DNA of 64,000 nucleotides from Streptomyces hygroscopicus (GTDB lineage Bacteria > Actinomycetota > Actinomycetes > Streptomycetales > Streptomycetaceae). The position numbers and the translations under genes were made by a program. Below the pieces are notes generated by a model that was not told the DNA's origin, did not search any database, and was given only the letters and a program-made list of their open reading frames with translations. The stretch's first letter is position 1; every line of letters begins with the position of its first letter. The DNA lies in the NCBI GenBank assembly GCA_002021875.1, contig CP018627.1, positions 1,426,001-1,490,000 on the forward strand, given 5' to 3'. This document shows positions 25,001 to 32,850 of this stretch, piece after piece.

Positions 25001-27610
25001 GCCGGTCATGGCCTGCAGCGCCACATGGGGCTTGAGCTTCGAGGCGGTGGACAGGCCCGCTTCCGGGGACACCTGGGAGAGGTTCGGGGCCGGGCCGGAG
25101 CCCTTCTTCTTGCCCTTGGCCGGTGCGGACGCCTTACCGCCGCCACCACCGCCAGCACCGGCTCCGCCACCGCCGCCGCGCGGTGTCTTGGCGGCCGGTG
25201 CCGATTTGGGCGCCGCGGCCTTTGCCCCGGAGGCGGCCTTGGGCGCGGGCGTCTCCTTCGGGGGCGCGGCCGCAGGCTCGGCGGTCTTCTTGGGTTCCGG
25301 GGCGGGCGGTGCGGCCTCCGCCGCCGGGGCCTCCGTGGGCTCCGTCGGCGCGCTCTGCTCGCTCTGCGCCCCGCTGCTCGCCCCGCCGGGCGTATCCGCG
25401 TTGGACCCGCCCGTGACCTGCGTGTCCCGTGCGGGTGAAGGGGATTGGGCGTCCGCCGTGGGTTCGCTCTTGCCCGCCGGAGCCGCGTCCGCCTTCTTCT
25501 GTTCCTCCTTGGCCGCGGGCTCCTGCGCCGCCGCCTGGCTCCCCGCGGCCTGTTGGGACGCCTTCTCCGGCGCACCGCCCGACTTGTCGCCCGCCGCAGG
25601 AGTGCCCTTCTCCTCCTTGGCGGCCTGTTCCTGGACCTCGCTGCCACCCTCGGACTTGCCCGCGGCCTCCTGCACCGTCGTCTGGGCGACGACGGGCCCC
25701 TCCTTCGGGTCGGTGCCGTTCTTAGGATCACGCGTCGCGCCCGGTCCCGGCCGACTCTCGGCGGCCTGTTCCACGTCGAGGCCGCCGAGCCCACCGGCTC
25801 CGGGAGCGCCTTCGTCCGCCTCCGCCGACGGCTCGGCGTCGGCGGCCGAGTCCGCGGTGTCCTCATCGGGTTCGGCGTCCGCCGCCTCGTCCTCGGCGTC
25901 CTCCGCGTCCCGTTCGGCCTGCACCTTGTCAGCCTTGGTCACCGGTGGGGCGGGGAACGACGGGGCGGGAGGGGTGGCGGACGAGGAGGGGTCGAGCGTG
26001 TCCGCGGTCGGTACACCGGACACATCGAGGTCCTGCTCCGGCAGGAAGTCCTCCGGCTGGAGCTTGATGTCCCAGGCGCTCTTCTCCTCGCCCCCGACCT
26101 CGACCTCCGACTCACTGCCGGAGCCGAACGGATCCTCCTCGGCCCGCTCCTCCGGGCCATCCAGATCCTGGGCACGCACGCCGTCGAGCGTGGAGAACGC
26201 GCCGGGCGACTGGGTGTCCTCGCCGGACACCGTCGGCGAACCCGTGGGTTTGTCCGCGCCCCGCTTGTCCTGCTGCTTCAGCTGCTGGCCCGCCACGAGC
26301 GCATCGGCCGCGCCCGGACGGTTCTTGGCCGCCGACTCCTCCTTGCTCGACGTCGCGACGCCCTGCTGGTCCTGCCCTTCCTTCCCCTCGCCCCCTGCCT
26401 TGCCGTCCTTGCCATCCTTGGCGTCCTTGCCCTTCTCGGAGCCCTCGGACTTCCCGCCCGAGGACGAGGAAGAGGACGACGACGGCTGCTGGGACGGGGA
26501 CTGGGGCGCGGCGGCCGGTGCCGCCGAGGCCGAACCGCCGGACTTCCCACCCGACGCAGGGCTTCCACCCTCTCGCCCCCCGTTGGCGCCCGGCCTCTGC
26601 CCCTCGCTCCCGCCCTGGCCCTCCTGCTCGGGCGCACCCCCACCGTTCTGCGGCGTACTGCCCGGCGCGCCCTCCTCCGCGGGCTCGTCCTTCTCCGGAC
26701 CCGGCGCGGGCGCGGGGCGCTGCTCCTCCTCGCGCCGCTCTTCCGCCCTCCGCCGTCCCGTCTCGCGCTCGAACAGCAGCTCCTCGACCGGATCCGGCTC
26801 GACGTCCGGGGCGGCCGGCGACTCCCGCTCCAGGTCGTCGTCCGCCTCGATCTCGTCGACGAAGTCGAGCACCCGCTCGTGCTCCGAGCTGAGCAGCCTG
26901 GTCTCCAGGCGGTCGAGGACGGCGTCCTGCACCTCCTCCGGCATCCGTGCCAGTTGCATACGGGTGCGCTTGGAGCGGTCCTCGGGGTCGCCGCGCAGGG
27001 AGCGGATCACGCCGCCCGCGAGGCGGTCGACCAGCGTCGCCGGGTCCAGCTTCTCCATGCGGTTGCGGTCGGCGTCGACCGTGGCGTAGCGGAGCCAGCC
27101 CGGGGTCGTGGACTTCTCCGGCGCCACGCCCGCTTCCGGTTGCCCGCCGCGGACCAGTTCCTGCGCCGTGCCCTCCGCCTCGCGCTCCATCGCGTCCTGC
27201 GGGAGGCTCACCGCGCCCAGGTCGCGGCCCGCGCGCAGGGTGCCGAGGCCGTGGGGGTTCTGGACGGTGTGCAGCAGTTCGTGGGCGAGGAGACGCCGGC
27301 CTTCCGTCGTACCGGGGCGGTAGGTGTTCTCGCGGAAGAAGATGTCCTGGCCGACCGCCACCGCGTCCGCGCCCAGCAGTTCGGTGAGGTGGCCGGCGTC
27401 GCGGTCGGTGTGCAGGCGGACCTGGCCGAGGTCGTGGCCGAGCTGTTCCTCGAGGTCGCGCCGGACGCTCGGGTCGAGCGGCTGCCCCGCACCGCTGACG
27501 ATGTCCTTGGGCTCGGGCGCACGGGCCTTGCCGGTCCGCTCCTTGCGCTTGCGGCGCTTGGCGGACTGCGACGCGCGGTCGTCCTGGGCGGCGGATGGTG
27601 TGTTGCTCAT
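21017..27610 (-). CDS. Giant eCIS core-domain (DUF4157) protein with C-terminal nuclease-like toxin domain
   Basis: 2,197 aa. Residues 1-40 are basic. Residues about 41-117 form the DUF4157/eCIS core domain (PLDPSVRRDLEEQLGHDLGQ, then HELLH at 110-114). About 250-930 is low-complexity Ala/Pro/Gly/Ser/acidic sequence; about 1110-1240 a charged coiled coil; about 1243-1570 long amphipathic and hydrophobic helices, including PFIIGEIVITKVIAKLIPGA; about 1605-1850 a Pro/Lys/Asp linker. The AT-richer tip (about 1850-2197) holds QWDAMHLLPRELGGP (H1992) with GSNFIPAYNHINKPFY (N2006, N2012, N2015), resembling the His/Asn metal-nuclease core of DNA/RNA non-specific endonucleases, then a helix-hairpin-helix-like NINTCSRKEVAGMGWLPSEW. 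Start overlaps the upstream stop (ATGA). Predicted role: effector loaded into the particle lumen, possibly also a length ruler. The nuclease call is from motif only. Confidence 0.85.
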   Translation of the reverse strand: MSNTPSAAQDDRASQSAKRRKRKERTGKARAPEPKDIVSGAGQPLDPSVRRDLEEQLGHDLGQVRLHTDRDAGHLTELLGADAVAVGQDIFFRENTYRPGTTEGRRLLAHELLHTVQNPHGLGTLRAGRDLGAVSLPQDAMEREAEGTAQELVRGGQPEAGVAPEKSTTPGWLRYATVDADRNRMEKLDPATLVDRLAGGVIRSLRGDPEDRSKRTRMQLARMPEEVQDAVLDRLETRLLSSEHERVLDFVDEIEADDDLERESPAAPDVEPDPVEELLFERETGRRRAEERREEEQRPAPAPGPEKDEPAEEGAPGSTPQNGGGAPEQEGQGGSEGQRPGANGGREGGSPASGGKSGGSASAAPAAAPQSPSQQPSSSSSSSSGGKSEGSEKGKDAKDGKDGKAGGEGKEGQDQQGVATSSKEESAAKNRPGAADALVAGQQLKQQDKRGADKPTGSPTVSGEDTQSPGAFSTLDGVRAQDLDGPEERAEEDPFGSGSESEVEVGGEEKSAWDIKLQPEDFLPEQDLDVSGVPTADTLDPSSSATPPAPSFPAPPVTKADKVQAERDAEDAEDEAADAEPDEDTADSAADAEPSAEADEGAPGAGGLGGLDVEQAAESRPGPGATRDPKNGTDPKEGPVVAQTTVQEAAGKSEGGSEVQEQAAKEEKGTPAAGDKSGGAPEKASQQAAGSQAAAQEPAAKEEQKKADAAPAGKSEPTADAQSPSPARDTQVTGGSNADTPGGASSGAQSEQSAPTEPTEAPAAEAAPPAPEPKKTAEPAAAPPKETPAPKAASGAKAAAPKSAPAAKTPRGGGGGAGAGGGGGGKASAPAKGKKKGSGPAPNLSQVSPEAGLSTASKLKPHVALQAMTGVSGSVDRTVGDEHKSLASAPPSMQRPAGAPQTLQGKPNTDAPAQYSQDPAQKSEAPEKEDAKVTGDKPPEGQIEAEKAEEPGGWDTFKMALGFIGGKIVNGIASVFGADKPVVDPQELAAKFAGLPTKDEALKKAQAGNAPGVQMQGAADQTAGEQGSAVDTKGQETVNTGRDDAGRGMGEDQVYPNAPKEQMEAKVPGQGGGGGGGAPGGGATTGAVPPEAASEVAEHERGPQFQAAFTDGQKGMSEGRQTKDRDFRDGQQKHKQQVDAEVAGNTKSQASEREKAMTEVTAKRADWRTEQDKELQSLGDKKTERHEKIRKDVKDKEEQTDKDVDKEKDDSDKKIQDKGDQAERDAEKKRDDSAQESGNWVSKAFDWIKDKVIEIKKAIVRVIKEARDAVVGFIKNFKETVERWINDARKAIVDAIKNFINDLIEFAKAMVRAIVDLAKRIRNFITGLINAAIALVNKLATMLKQAITDLLNALGKLLSSILDVLKKMLMDVVKAVVDAVKAVLDFASKLLGALGDFMLIAVDFLTDPGGWLSGAKNSAVDGAKNHLFREVKSAVKEWFQSKIQEIIGVPKAILDKLFKGGFTLEQIVKETWDAIVPQLPFIIGEIVITKVIAKLIPGAGWVMAVIDAIRTAIGALGEILRAMGAVLDWLKAVRMGGAGILFAKAVAAGIVALLELAYEALLSGIGKYVAKVGRRFKNIAAKLGQGKGGKDGAGGKGGADGEGSDGRGGKPKPDEKPEQPTPPKTTTRPTPTATKPKPGAEPTPKKPTTQSHPQTKPTRPDAPGKPKPTPDSKAPAPTTKDKNGKPKPEEDRPDTRPTPTVKPKPKPEPPAKPKPEPQTKPNPKDDKTPGTPKDDKGTENRPKNDDKPTTKDPKDQDPTKPRPDKDGDKPTRPKEDDGKKPKPDKDGDKPGPRKPKPDKDGPGRRPGKKGPNKRKPHPDKSGPGRPKSKPDKDRHKKEEEQSKDKRLDEIVRRIRRILKDRLEPGIPRDSHARLRDALRRHYRLTGLITTGSPDPEITAILNPKKHVIDYSEDGLNDYLHKHKLPRPDANNFADGVDPKGFKRDFINPGWAEINGKPAPGTGKRQGIVGWNHIDAANLQDYRGSYFQWDAMHLLPRELGGPQEGSNFIPAYNHINKPFYSDFESTPAKKFGIPFAGTDHVPGWYEVTLTLYKGAAPGMGYNDDVYPRGFPETMSAEWGVYKRKERASGEERGDWTVDEKDSKALPTFDPPPSVRRQIPNINTCSRKEVAGMGWLPSEWVDAILYERARSDFSDMADVGKRLRAYRVPGQGARQGLADLDKYLERMTKHNKKGRFTFQ

Positions 27611-27900
27611 GTCCCCTCCCGCCCCCTTCCGGACAGGCCCGCGTGCACGGCCCGGGCCAGGGCCTCGCCCAGCCGGGCGGGAGAGGTGGTGGCGGGGAGC
27701 GGGGGCAGGTCGGACAGGGCCTCGATCGCCGTGCCGTCCCCGGCCGCCGCCAGCGGTACGCCGCGCTCCCGCACCAGCCGGGCCAGCTCCGTCTGGAACG
27801 CCGCCGAGACCCGGTCCGGGTCGATCCCGGCACCGAAGCCGGACAGCGCCAGCTCGCCGATGTCCACACGGACCGCACGCGGTTCATCGTTCAGACCCAT
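27607..27900 (-). CDS. Small conserved eCIS protein (97 aa), function unknown
   Basis: A 97-aa protein between the AAA+ ATPase and the giant DUF4157 protein. It starts with VRVDIGELALSGFGAGIDPD followed by VSAAFQTELARLVRERGVPL, then a Pro-rich centre and a helix LGEALARAVHAGLSGRG. Small proteins with this kind of IDELVLHGF-like opening recur beside eCIS ATPases, but their job is unknown to me. It overlaps the ATPase stop by 10 nt and its own stop overlaps the giant gene's start (ATGA), so it is tightly coupled to both and might chaperone the effector. Confidence 0.75.
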   Translation of the reverse strand: MGLNDEPRAVRVDIGELALSGFGAGIDPDRVSAAFQTELARLVRERGVPLAAAGDGTAIEALSDLPPLPATTSPARLGEALARAVHAGLSGRGREGT

Positions 27901-30233
27901 CCGTGGACCTCCGAGGGCGTGAGCGAACGGTCCAGCTTCTGGTACTCGGTGCGCGCCGCCGCCAGCATGTGGCGCATCTGAAGGCGATCGCCCTCCTCGG
28001 CGGCCAGGAAGGCGCCCGAGAGCGCGATGTTGCGGATCGAGCCGCCCGCCACGGTGAGTTGGGCGAGGCGCTGGGGATCGATGTCCTTCATCGGCGCCTG
28101 GGCGGGGAGCACCCGGCGCCAGATCTCGGCGCGCTCGCTCTCACCGGGGAAGGGGAAGTCGACGACGAAGCGGATCCGGCGCATGAAGGCCGGGTCGAGG
28201 GCCTTCTTCATGTTGGTGGTGAGGATGGCCAGGCCCCGGTACGCCTCCATGCGCATCAGCAGATAGCTGACCTCCAGGTTGGCGTACCGGTCGTGGCTGT
28301 CCTTGACCTCGCTGCGCTTGCCGAACAGCGCGTCCGCCTCGTCGAAGAGGAGCAGTGCGCCACCGCGCTCGGCGGCGTCGAAGACCCTGCGCAGGTTCTT
28401 CTCGGTCTCGCCGATGTATTTGCTGACCACCTGGGAGAGGTCGATGATGAAGAGATCCAGGCCCAGCTCCTTGGCCATCACCTCGGCGGCGAGGGTCTTG
28501 CCGGTGCCGGAGCCGCCCGCGAAGAGAGCGGTGACGCCGAGGCCGCGGCGGAGTGTCGCGGCGAAGCCCCACTCCTGGTGGACGGTGGCGCGCTGCCGCA
28601 CATGGGCGACCACCTCGCGCAGGATCCGCGACTGGTGGTCGGCGAGCACCAGATCGTCCCAGGCGGCCTCGGGTTCGATCCGCCGGCCCAGCTCGTCCAG
28701 GCCGATGCGCGCCTCGATGAGCCCGGCGCGCCAGGCCAGTTCGGTGGGGTCGAGTGCGTCGGTGTCCGCGTCGGGGAGGTCACGGCGTACGGCGGCGGCC
28801 GCGGAGCGGATGACATGGGGCGGCAGCTGGAACTGGGCGACCAGCGACCGCAGATGGCCCTCCTGGATCCGCGGGATGTCGGCGAAGGCGTCCGCCCAGA
28901 GGGCGAGTTGTTCGGTGTCGTCCAGCCCGGGCACGGTGACGCGCTCGCCGCGCGGGCGGCCGGTCGGGCGCGGGTCCGGGCTGGAGACGACGAGGGGCAC
29001 GGCGGCGGCGTCGATGAACGCGTCGGTGGCGGCAGTCTGTTCCCGGTCCAGCTCGCCGACCTCCAGCAGGAGCGCGGCGGGCAGCAGGACGGCCTCGCGC
29101 TGCCAGAGGCGGGCGAGCCGGTCGCGCTCGGCCGCGTCGGTGGGGACGTCGTCCGAGGCCATGACGTACAGGGCGAGTCCGGTGCGGCGGGCGGCCGTGG
29201 CAGCGATGTCGGTACGGGTGGTGAGGTCGCCGCCGACGAGTTCGACGCGCAGCGGGGCCTCCGGGCGGGACTCGTTCCAGCCCGCCGCCACCCGGTCCGC
29301 CGCCCGGCCGTAGGAGGCGGGCAGGGTCCGCGGGGCCTGCGCACGGCGCAGCAGCCCGTGCAGCCGGGCGTCGAGGTAGGGCGATCCGGCCAGGAAGTGC
29401 AGGATGCGCTCGTCGATCCGCAGCCGGGAGGTGGTGAGCCGGGTCTCGTCGTCGAGCTCCGTCAACCGCCAGCGGCGGAGCGGGGACACGGGGGTGAGCG
29501 CGCTCCAGTGCGGCTCGTCGAGCGCGGCGAGGGCGAGCGAGAAGGTGGGGTACGTACGCGTCGGGTCGCCGCTGGCGGCGGCGCACCGCGCGGCGGCGGT
29601 GGGGTCCAGTTCGGCCGCCGCCGCCAGCAGGACGAGCTGGCGCTCGAAGGTGCTGAGGCCGAAGCAGGCCACGAGCGCGTCGAGGGTGGCGGGGCCGGAT
29701 ATCGCCTTCCGGGTGGGGGCGGGGTCGGTGGCGGGGTGCTGCTCGCGGGCTCCTGTGGGGGGCGGCTTTGCAGCCGTGGCGAGAGCCTCGTCCGAGGCCG
29801 CGGAGGGGCTGTGCGTACGGTGCCCGTCGGAACGGGAGCTGTGGGGTGCGGGCCTGGCGGTCGTCGTCCGGGACCTGGTCCGTTGAGGCGTATGGCCGTC
29901 GTCGGCGGGGGTGGTGGGCTCGTCGGTGGTGGCGGCATCGCGGGGTGCGGTGCCGCCGGAACGGGCGGCGCCGGGCCGGGAGCCGTTGGAGGTGGCGCGG
30001 CGGGCGTGGGCGTCGACGCGGGCCAGCACGGCCTGAACGGCGGCGGCCAGGGCCTGACCGTCCTCGGCCGCGATGGAGTCCCCACCCGCGATGGCACCCC
30101 CGCGCGTGCTGGAGTCTTCACCCGCGACGGAGTCCCCGTCCACGATGGCGTCCCCACCCGCGACGGCATCGGCGGTCGCCGATGCGCGGGCGTCCCGCGT
30201 ACCCATGCTGTCGTCCACCCCCTTCTCCCCCAT
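27891..30233 (-). CDS. eCIS AAA+ ATPase (Afp15/Pvc15-type)
   Basis: A 780-aa cytoplasmic ATPase found in almost every eCIS and needed for particle assembly or effector loading. The first about 150 residues are low-complexity Ala/Thr/Arg. The middle is the family-specific helical region (FGLSTFERQLVLLAAAAELD). The AAA+ core is C-terminal: Walker A AGGSGTGKTLAAEV near residue 572, Walker B ALLLFDEADALFGKRSEV near 630, sensor LAILTTNMKKALDPAFMRR with its arginine pair. Start: ATG at 30233, just beyond the DUF4255 gene stop; an ATG at 30206 is a possible alternative. All catalytic motifs are intact. Confidence 0.95.
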   Translation of the reverse strand: MGEKGVDDSMGTRDARASATADAVAGGDAIVDGDSVAGEDSSTRGGAIAGGDSIAAEDGQALAAAVQAVLARVDAHARRATSNGSRPGAARSGGTAPRDAATTDEPTTPADDGHTPQRTRSRTTTARPAPHSSRSDGHRTHSPSAASDEALATAAKPPPTGAREQHPATDPAPTRKAISGPATLDALVACFGLSTFERQLVLLAAAAELDPTAAARCAAASGDPTRTYPTFSLALAALDEPHWSALTPVSPLRRWRLTELDDETRLTTSRLRIDERILHFLAGSPYLDARLHGLLRRAQAPRTLPASYGRAADRVAAGWNESRPEAPLRVELVGGDLTTRTDIAATAARRTGLALYVMASDDVPTDAAERDRLARLWQREAVLLPAALLLEVGELDREQTAATDAFIDAAAVPLVVSSPDPRPTGRPRGERVTVPGLDDTEQLALWADAFADIPRIQEGHLRSLVAQFQLPPHVIRSAAAAVRRDLPDADTDALDPTELAWRAGLIEARIGLDELGRRIEPEAAWDDLVLADHQSRILREVVAHVRQRATVHQEWGFAATLRRGLGVTALFAGGSGTGKTLAAEVMAKELGLDLFIIDLSQVVSKYIGETEKNLRRVFDAAERGGALLLFDEADALFGKRSEVKDSHDRYANLEVSYLLMRMEAYRGLAILTTNMKKALDPAFMRRIRFVVDFPFPGESERAEIWRRVLPAQAPMKDIDPQRLAQLTVAGGSIRNIALSGAFLAAEEGDRLQMRHMLAAARTEYQKLDRSLTPSEVHGWV

Positions 30234-30241
30234 CGCGTGCC

Positions 30242-31159
30242 TCAGCTCTCCGTGTCCTCGGAGCGCCCGCCGTGGCGCCGGGGCGTGGCCTTGCGCGTAC
30301 GGGCGGGCGAGTCGGAAGACTTGGCGGCAGCGGTCTTGGTGGTCTTGGCCGCGGCGGACTTGGTGGCGGCGGCTTTGGCGGTCTTGGCGGCGGGTGTCTT
30401 GGCAGCGGCCGTCTTCGCGGCGGCGGGACGCTTCTTGGTGGGCTTGGCGGGTGCCGCCGTCTCGTTCTCCGTCGCCGCCTCCGCCCGGGCGGGTTCCTCG
30501 GGCCGCTCCGGATCGGCCCCCGGCAGGGTGGGTGGCTCCGGCGCTCCCGGCGCGCCGAAGGGCAGCACCCGCACCGTGGGCCGTTCCACCGGCTTCGCCG
30601 GGACCGGCTGCTCGCGCCCCTCGATCAGGACCAACGAGCCCTGGTAGCAGACCGACAGCACATACGGGGTCTGGTAGAGCATCCCCCAGAGCTTGGAGGT
30701 CTCGTCCACGTCCATCTGCGTCGGTGTGAAGCGCACCCGCTGCAGCGACTCGGCCAGGTCGCTGCCCGCCAGATACGGGCGCCGGGCGGCCTCCTCGATC
30801 ACGTCCTTCGGCAGCATCGGTATCTCGTGCAGAGTGCGCACCACACTGCCGATCAGGCGCTGCCCGACCAGCTCGGACTCCTCCCCGTACGCGCTGATCA
30901 GGTAGTGCAGATCCATCGCCGCGGCCGGTCGCTTGAGCAGCGTGCCGTCCGAGGCCCGGGTGGGCAGGTCGGTGGCGCGCATGGAGGCGTTCGGGGTGAC
31001 CTGGTAGAGGAAGATGTTGATGGTCGGTTCGGTGGGCGGCTCCGTCGGGGGCCTACGGGTGTCCACCGTGACCGCGATATCGATCTCGGGCCGCAGATTG
31101 TTCGCGATCAGCAGCGCGAGGGCCTGGGTGACGGTGGCGAACGCGAGTCCGTTGCTCAT
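30242..31159 (-). CDS. DUF4255 sheath/tube terminator (Afp16/Pvc16-type) with histone-like Lys/Ala tail
   Basis: A 305-aa protein. Residues about 5-185 are the DUF4255 domain (GLAFATVTQALALLIANNLR, INIFLYQVTPNASMRATDLP, DLHYLISAYGEESELVGQRL), the cap that ends tube and sheath growth. After a Pro-rich linker, residues about 235-305 are an almost pure Ala/Lys/Thr/Pro tail with repeats such as AAAKTAAAKTPAAKTAKAAA, ending in Arg/Lys. This looks like the histone-H1-like tails of actinobacterial nucleoid proteins and is not needed for a cap. ATG at 31159; about 5 nt after the preceding stop. Confidence 0.9.
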   Translation of the reverse strand: MSNGLAFATVTQALALLIANNLRPEIDIAVTVDTRRPPTEPPTEPTINIFLYQVTPNASMRATDLPTRASDGTLLKRPAAAMDLHYLISAYGEESELVGQRLIGSVVRTLHEIPMLPKDVIEEAARRPYLAGSDLAESLQRVRFTPTQMDVDETSKLWGMLYQTPYVLSVCYQGSLVLIEGREQPVPAKPVERPTVRVLPFGAPGAPEPPTLPGADPERPEEPARAEAATENETAAPAKPTKKRPAAAKTAAAKTPAAKTAKAAATKSAAAKTTKTAAAKSSDSPARTRKATPRRHGGRSEDTES

Positions 31160-31163
31160 GGTG

Positions 31164-31907
31164 TCAGTCCCTCCTCTCGCCGCGTGCCAGGTAGTCGTCC
31201 AGGCTCAGCGCGGGTGCGCGTCGTCCCGTCGGTCCTGGGCGGGCGGCAGCGGCGCGGTCGGCGCCGGGCGGGGCGGCGGCGGTGACCTCCAGCCGCCCGA
31301 TCTGGACATGCACCGTGCGCTGGGCGGTTCGGCCGCGGCGCCGCCCGACGGGGAGCCGCGCGGCATCCCGGCCCATGGCGGCGTCGGCCGCGCGGGGCGG
31401 CAGTGGCGCGGCGGCCACCGCGGGCCACCCGCCTCCGGACGGCGGGCCGGGCCGGGGCCCGGCGGCGGCCGGTGCGCCGCCGGGCGCCGGGGACGCCGTG
31501 TCGCCCCGCCGGGTGGCCGGGGCGTCGGGGGCGGCCGGTTGCGGCCTGACGGTGATCTGGGTGCTGGGGAGCAACAGCGGTGCCGGGGCCGGGGATTCGG
31601 CGTACCGCTCCACGTCCTCGTACGGTGTGCGCTCGGCGCGGACGACGGTGTGCCGGTCGGTCCTGACCTCGCGCTCGTGCCGGACCACCTCCTGGTGGCG
31701 ATGGGCCGCGGGTGGCGGGGCCACCCGAGCGGGTGCGGGCTCCTCCGGCAGCGGCTGTTCTCCGCCCAGCGCCTCGATCCGTTCGTACGGGCCGGGCAGC
31801 CGCGGCCGGGCCCGGACCGGGCTGTCCCCGGCGCCGCCGCCCGCCGCCGGCCCGGGCGCGGGCACGGGGGCGTGCCGCGCGAGCAGCCGGTCGAAGAAGT
31901 CAGCCAT
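31164..31907 (-). CDS. Proline-rich eCIS cluster protein with conserved C-terminal tag, unknown function
   Basis: A 247-aa protein. It opens MADFFDRLLARHAP, then is largely disordered (Pro/Ala/Gly/Arg-rich) with one charged segment (AHRHQEVVRHEREVRTDRHT). The C-terminal 55 residues look folded: RTVHVQIGRLEVTAAAPPG and LSLDDYLARGERRD, an ending that recurs in proteins at this position of actinobacterial injection clusters. No catalytic motif. Its ATG at 31907 lies inside the end of the gp26-like gene (8-nt overlap), so it is translationally coupled. A scaffold or adaptor role is only a guess. Confidence 0.75.
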   Translation of the reverse strand: MADFFDRLLARHAPVPAPGPAAGGGAGDSPVRARPRLPGPYERIEALGGEQPLPEEPAPARVAPPPAAHRHQEVVRHEREVRTDRHTVVRAERTPYEDVERYAESPAPAPLLLPSTQITVRPQPAAPDAPATRRGDTASPAPGGAPAAAGPRPGPPSGGGWPAVAAAPLPPRAADAAMGRDAARLPVGRRRGRTAQRTVHVQIGRLEVTAAAPPGADRAAAARPGPTGRRAPALSLDDYLARGERRD

Positions 31908-32772
31908 CTGCGCACAGCTCCAGGTAGTAACGGCGCCGCAGCGGGCTGAGCGCCAGGATCTGAGGCTCGCTCCAGCCGTATGCGGTGGCGAGCAGGTGGA
32001 CATCGAGGAGCAGGTCCCGTGCCCAGTGGTCGAGTTCGGCCCACAGGTAGGAGGCGATATCCAGCTCGGCCCGGGTGGCCTCACCGCATTCGGGGCAGGC
32101 GACGTTGAGCGTCACGTCGGCCGCCGGGTCGGCGCGTTCAGCGGCCTCGGCGAGCTTCCGCTGCACCGGCTCGGGCAGTTCGGCCACCGGGAGGCGGTCG
32201 GCCGGGACGGGCTGCCCCGCACGGTGTGCGGAGACCAGACAACGGGCGAGCAGGGCCCGCCGGGCGCGGGCCGCGGCCGTGGACGCCTCGGCGGCCTCGC
32301 CGCCGTCCGCGTCCACGGGCCCGCCCCCGCCCATGTCCTCACCCAGGAGTCCGTCCCCGGGCCCGCCCCAGTCGCCCGCCGCACGACCGCCCGCTCCGGC
32401 CACCGCATGCGCGGCCGCTTCGAGGTCGGCGACGGTGGGCAGCCGGAACTCGACCGTCCACTCGCCCTCCTCCACCCGGAGCGGCCCGTCCCGCTCCCGC
32501 GGGCGCACCCCCAGGTCGCGGGCGTCGAGGTCGAACTCCATGGCCTCGCCGCACGCACCGCACTCGGCCCGGATCTGCATCCGCTCGCCGAAGAGCGCGC
32601 GCCGCAGGGCGTACAGGTCCGCCTCGCGCTCGCCCACCGGCAGCGACCGCAGTTCGTCCGCGGCGGACTCCGGGCGGGCCGCCCGGTGCAGCAGCAGGGC
32701 GCGGCCGGGGCCGTGGTGCGCCAGCCCCGCCTCCCAGATGGCCAGCAGCTCCGCGGGCCCCGTGTTCCCCAT
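31900..32772 (-). CDS. T4 gp26-like baseplate/assembly protein with two zinc-ribbon motifs
   Basis: A 290-aa protein related to the T4-type baseplate chaperone family seen in eCIS clusters. The opening LLAIWEAGLAHHGPGRALLL, then GEREADLYALRRALFGERMQ and the four-cysteine pairs ECGACGE (about residue 67) and ACPECGE (about 225), followed by LDIASYLWAELDHWARDLLL and WSEPQILALSPLRRRYYLE, are the family pattern. The two CxxC knuckles could bind one zinc. A low-complexity insertion (about 125-170) is specific to this copy. ATG at 32772, 78 nt behind the tube gene. Confidence 0.8.
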   Translation of the reverse strand: MGNTGPAELLAIWEAGLAHHGPGRALLLHRAARPESAADELRSLPVGEREADLYALRRALFGERMQIRAECGACGEAMEFDLDARDLGVRPRERDGPLRVEEGEWTVEFRLPTVADLEAAAHAVAGAGGRAAGDWGGPGDGLLGEDMGGGGPVDADGGEAAEASTAAARARRALLARCLVSAHRAGQPVPADRLPVAELPEPVQRKLAEAAERADPAADVTLNVACPECGEATRAELDIASYLWAELDHWARDLLLDVHLLATAYGWSEPQILALSPLRRRYYLELCADG

Positions 32773-32850
32773 GTCTCAGGCCGTCCGCTTCCCGTACCCG
32801 TGACCGTCGCCACGCCGTAGCCGTAACCGTCGCCGTCCCCCGTCCCGCGC

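Noticed and set aside
22106..27922. Plus-strand open frames of more than 800 codons opposite the giant eCIS gene
   Set aside because: Leu/Gly/Arg-rich shadow translation of the repetitive Pro/Lys and Ala/Glu regions; no domain, no ribosome sites.
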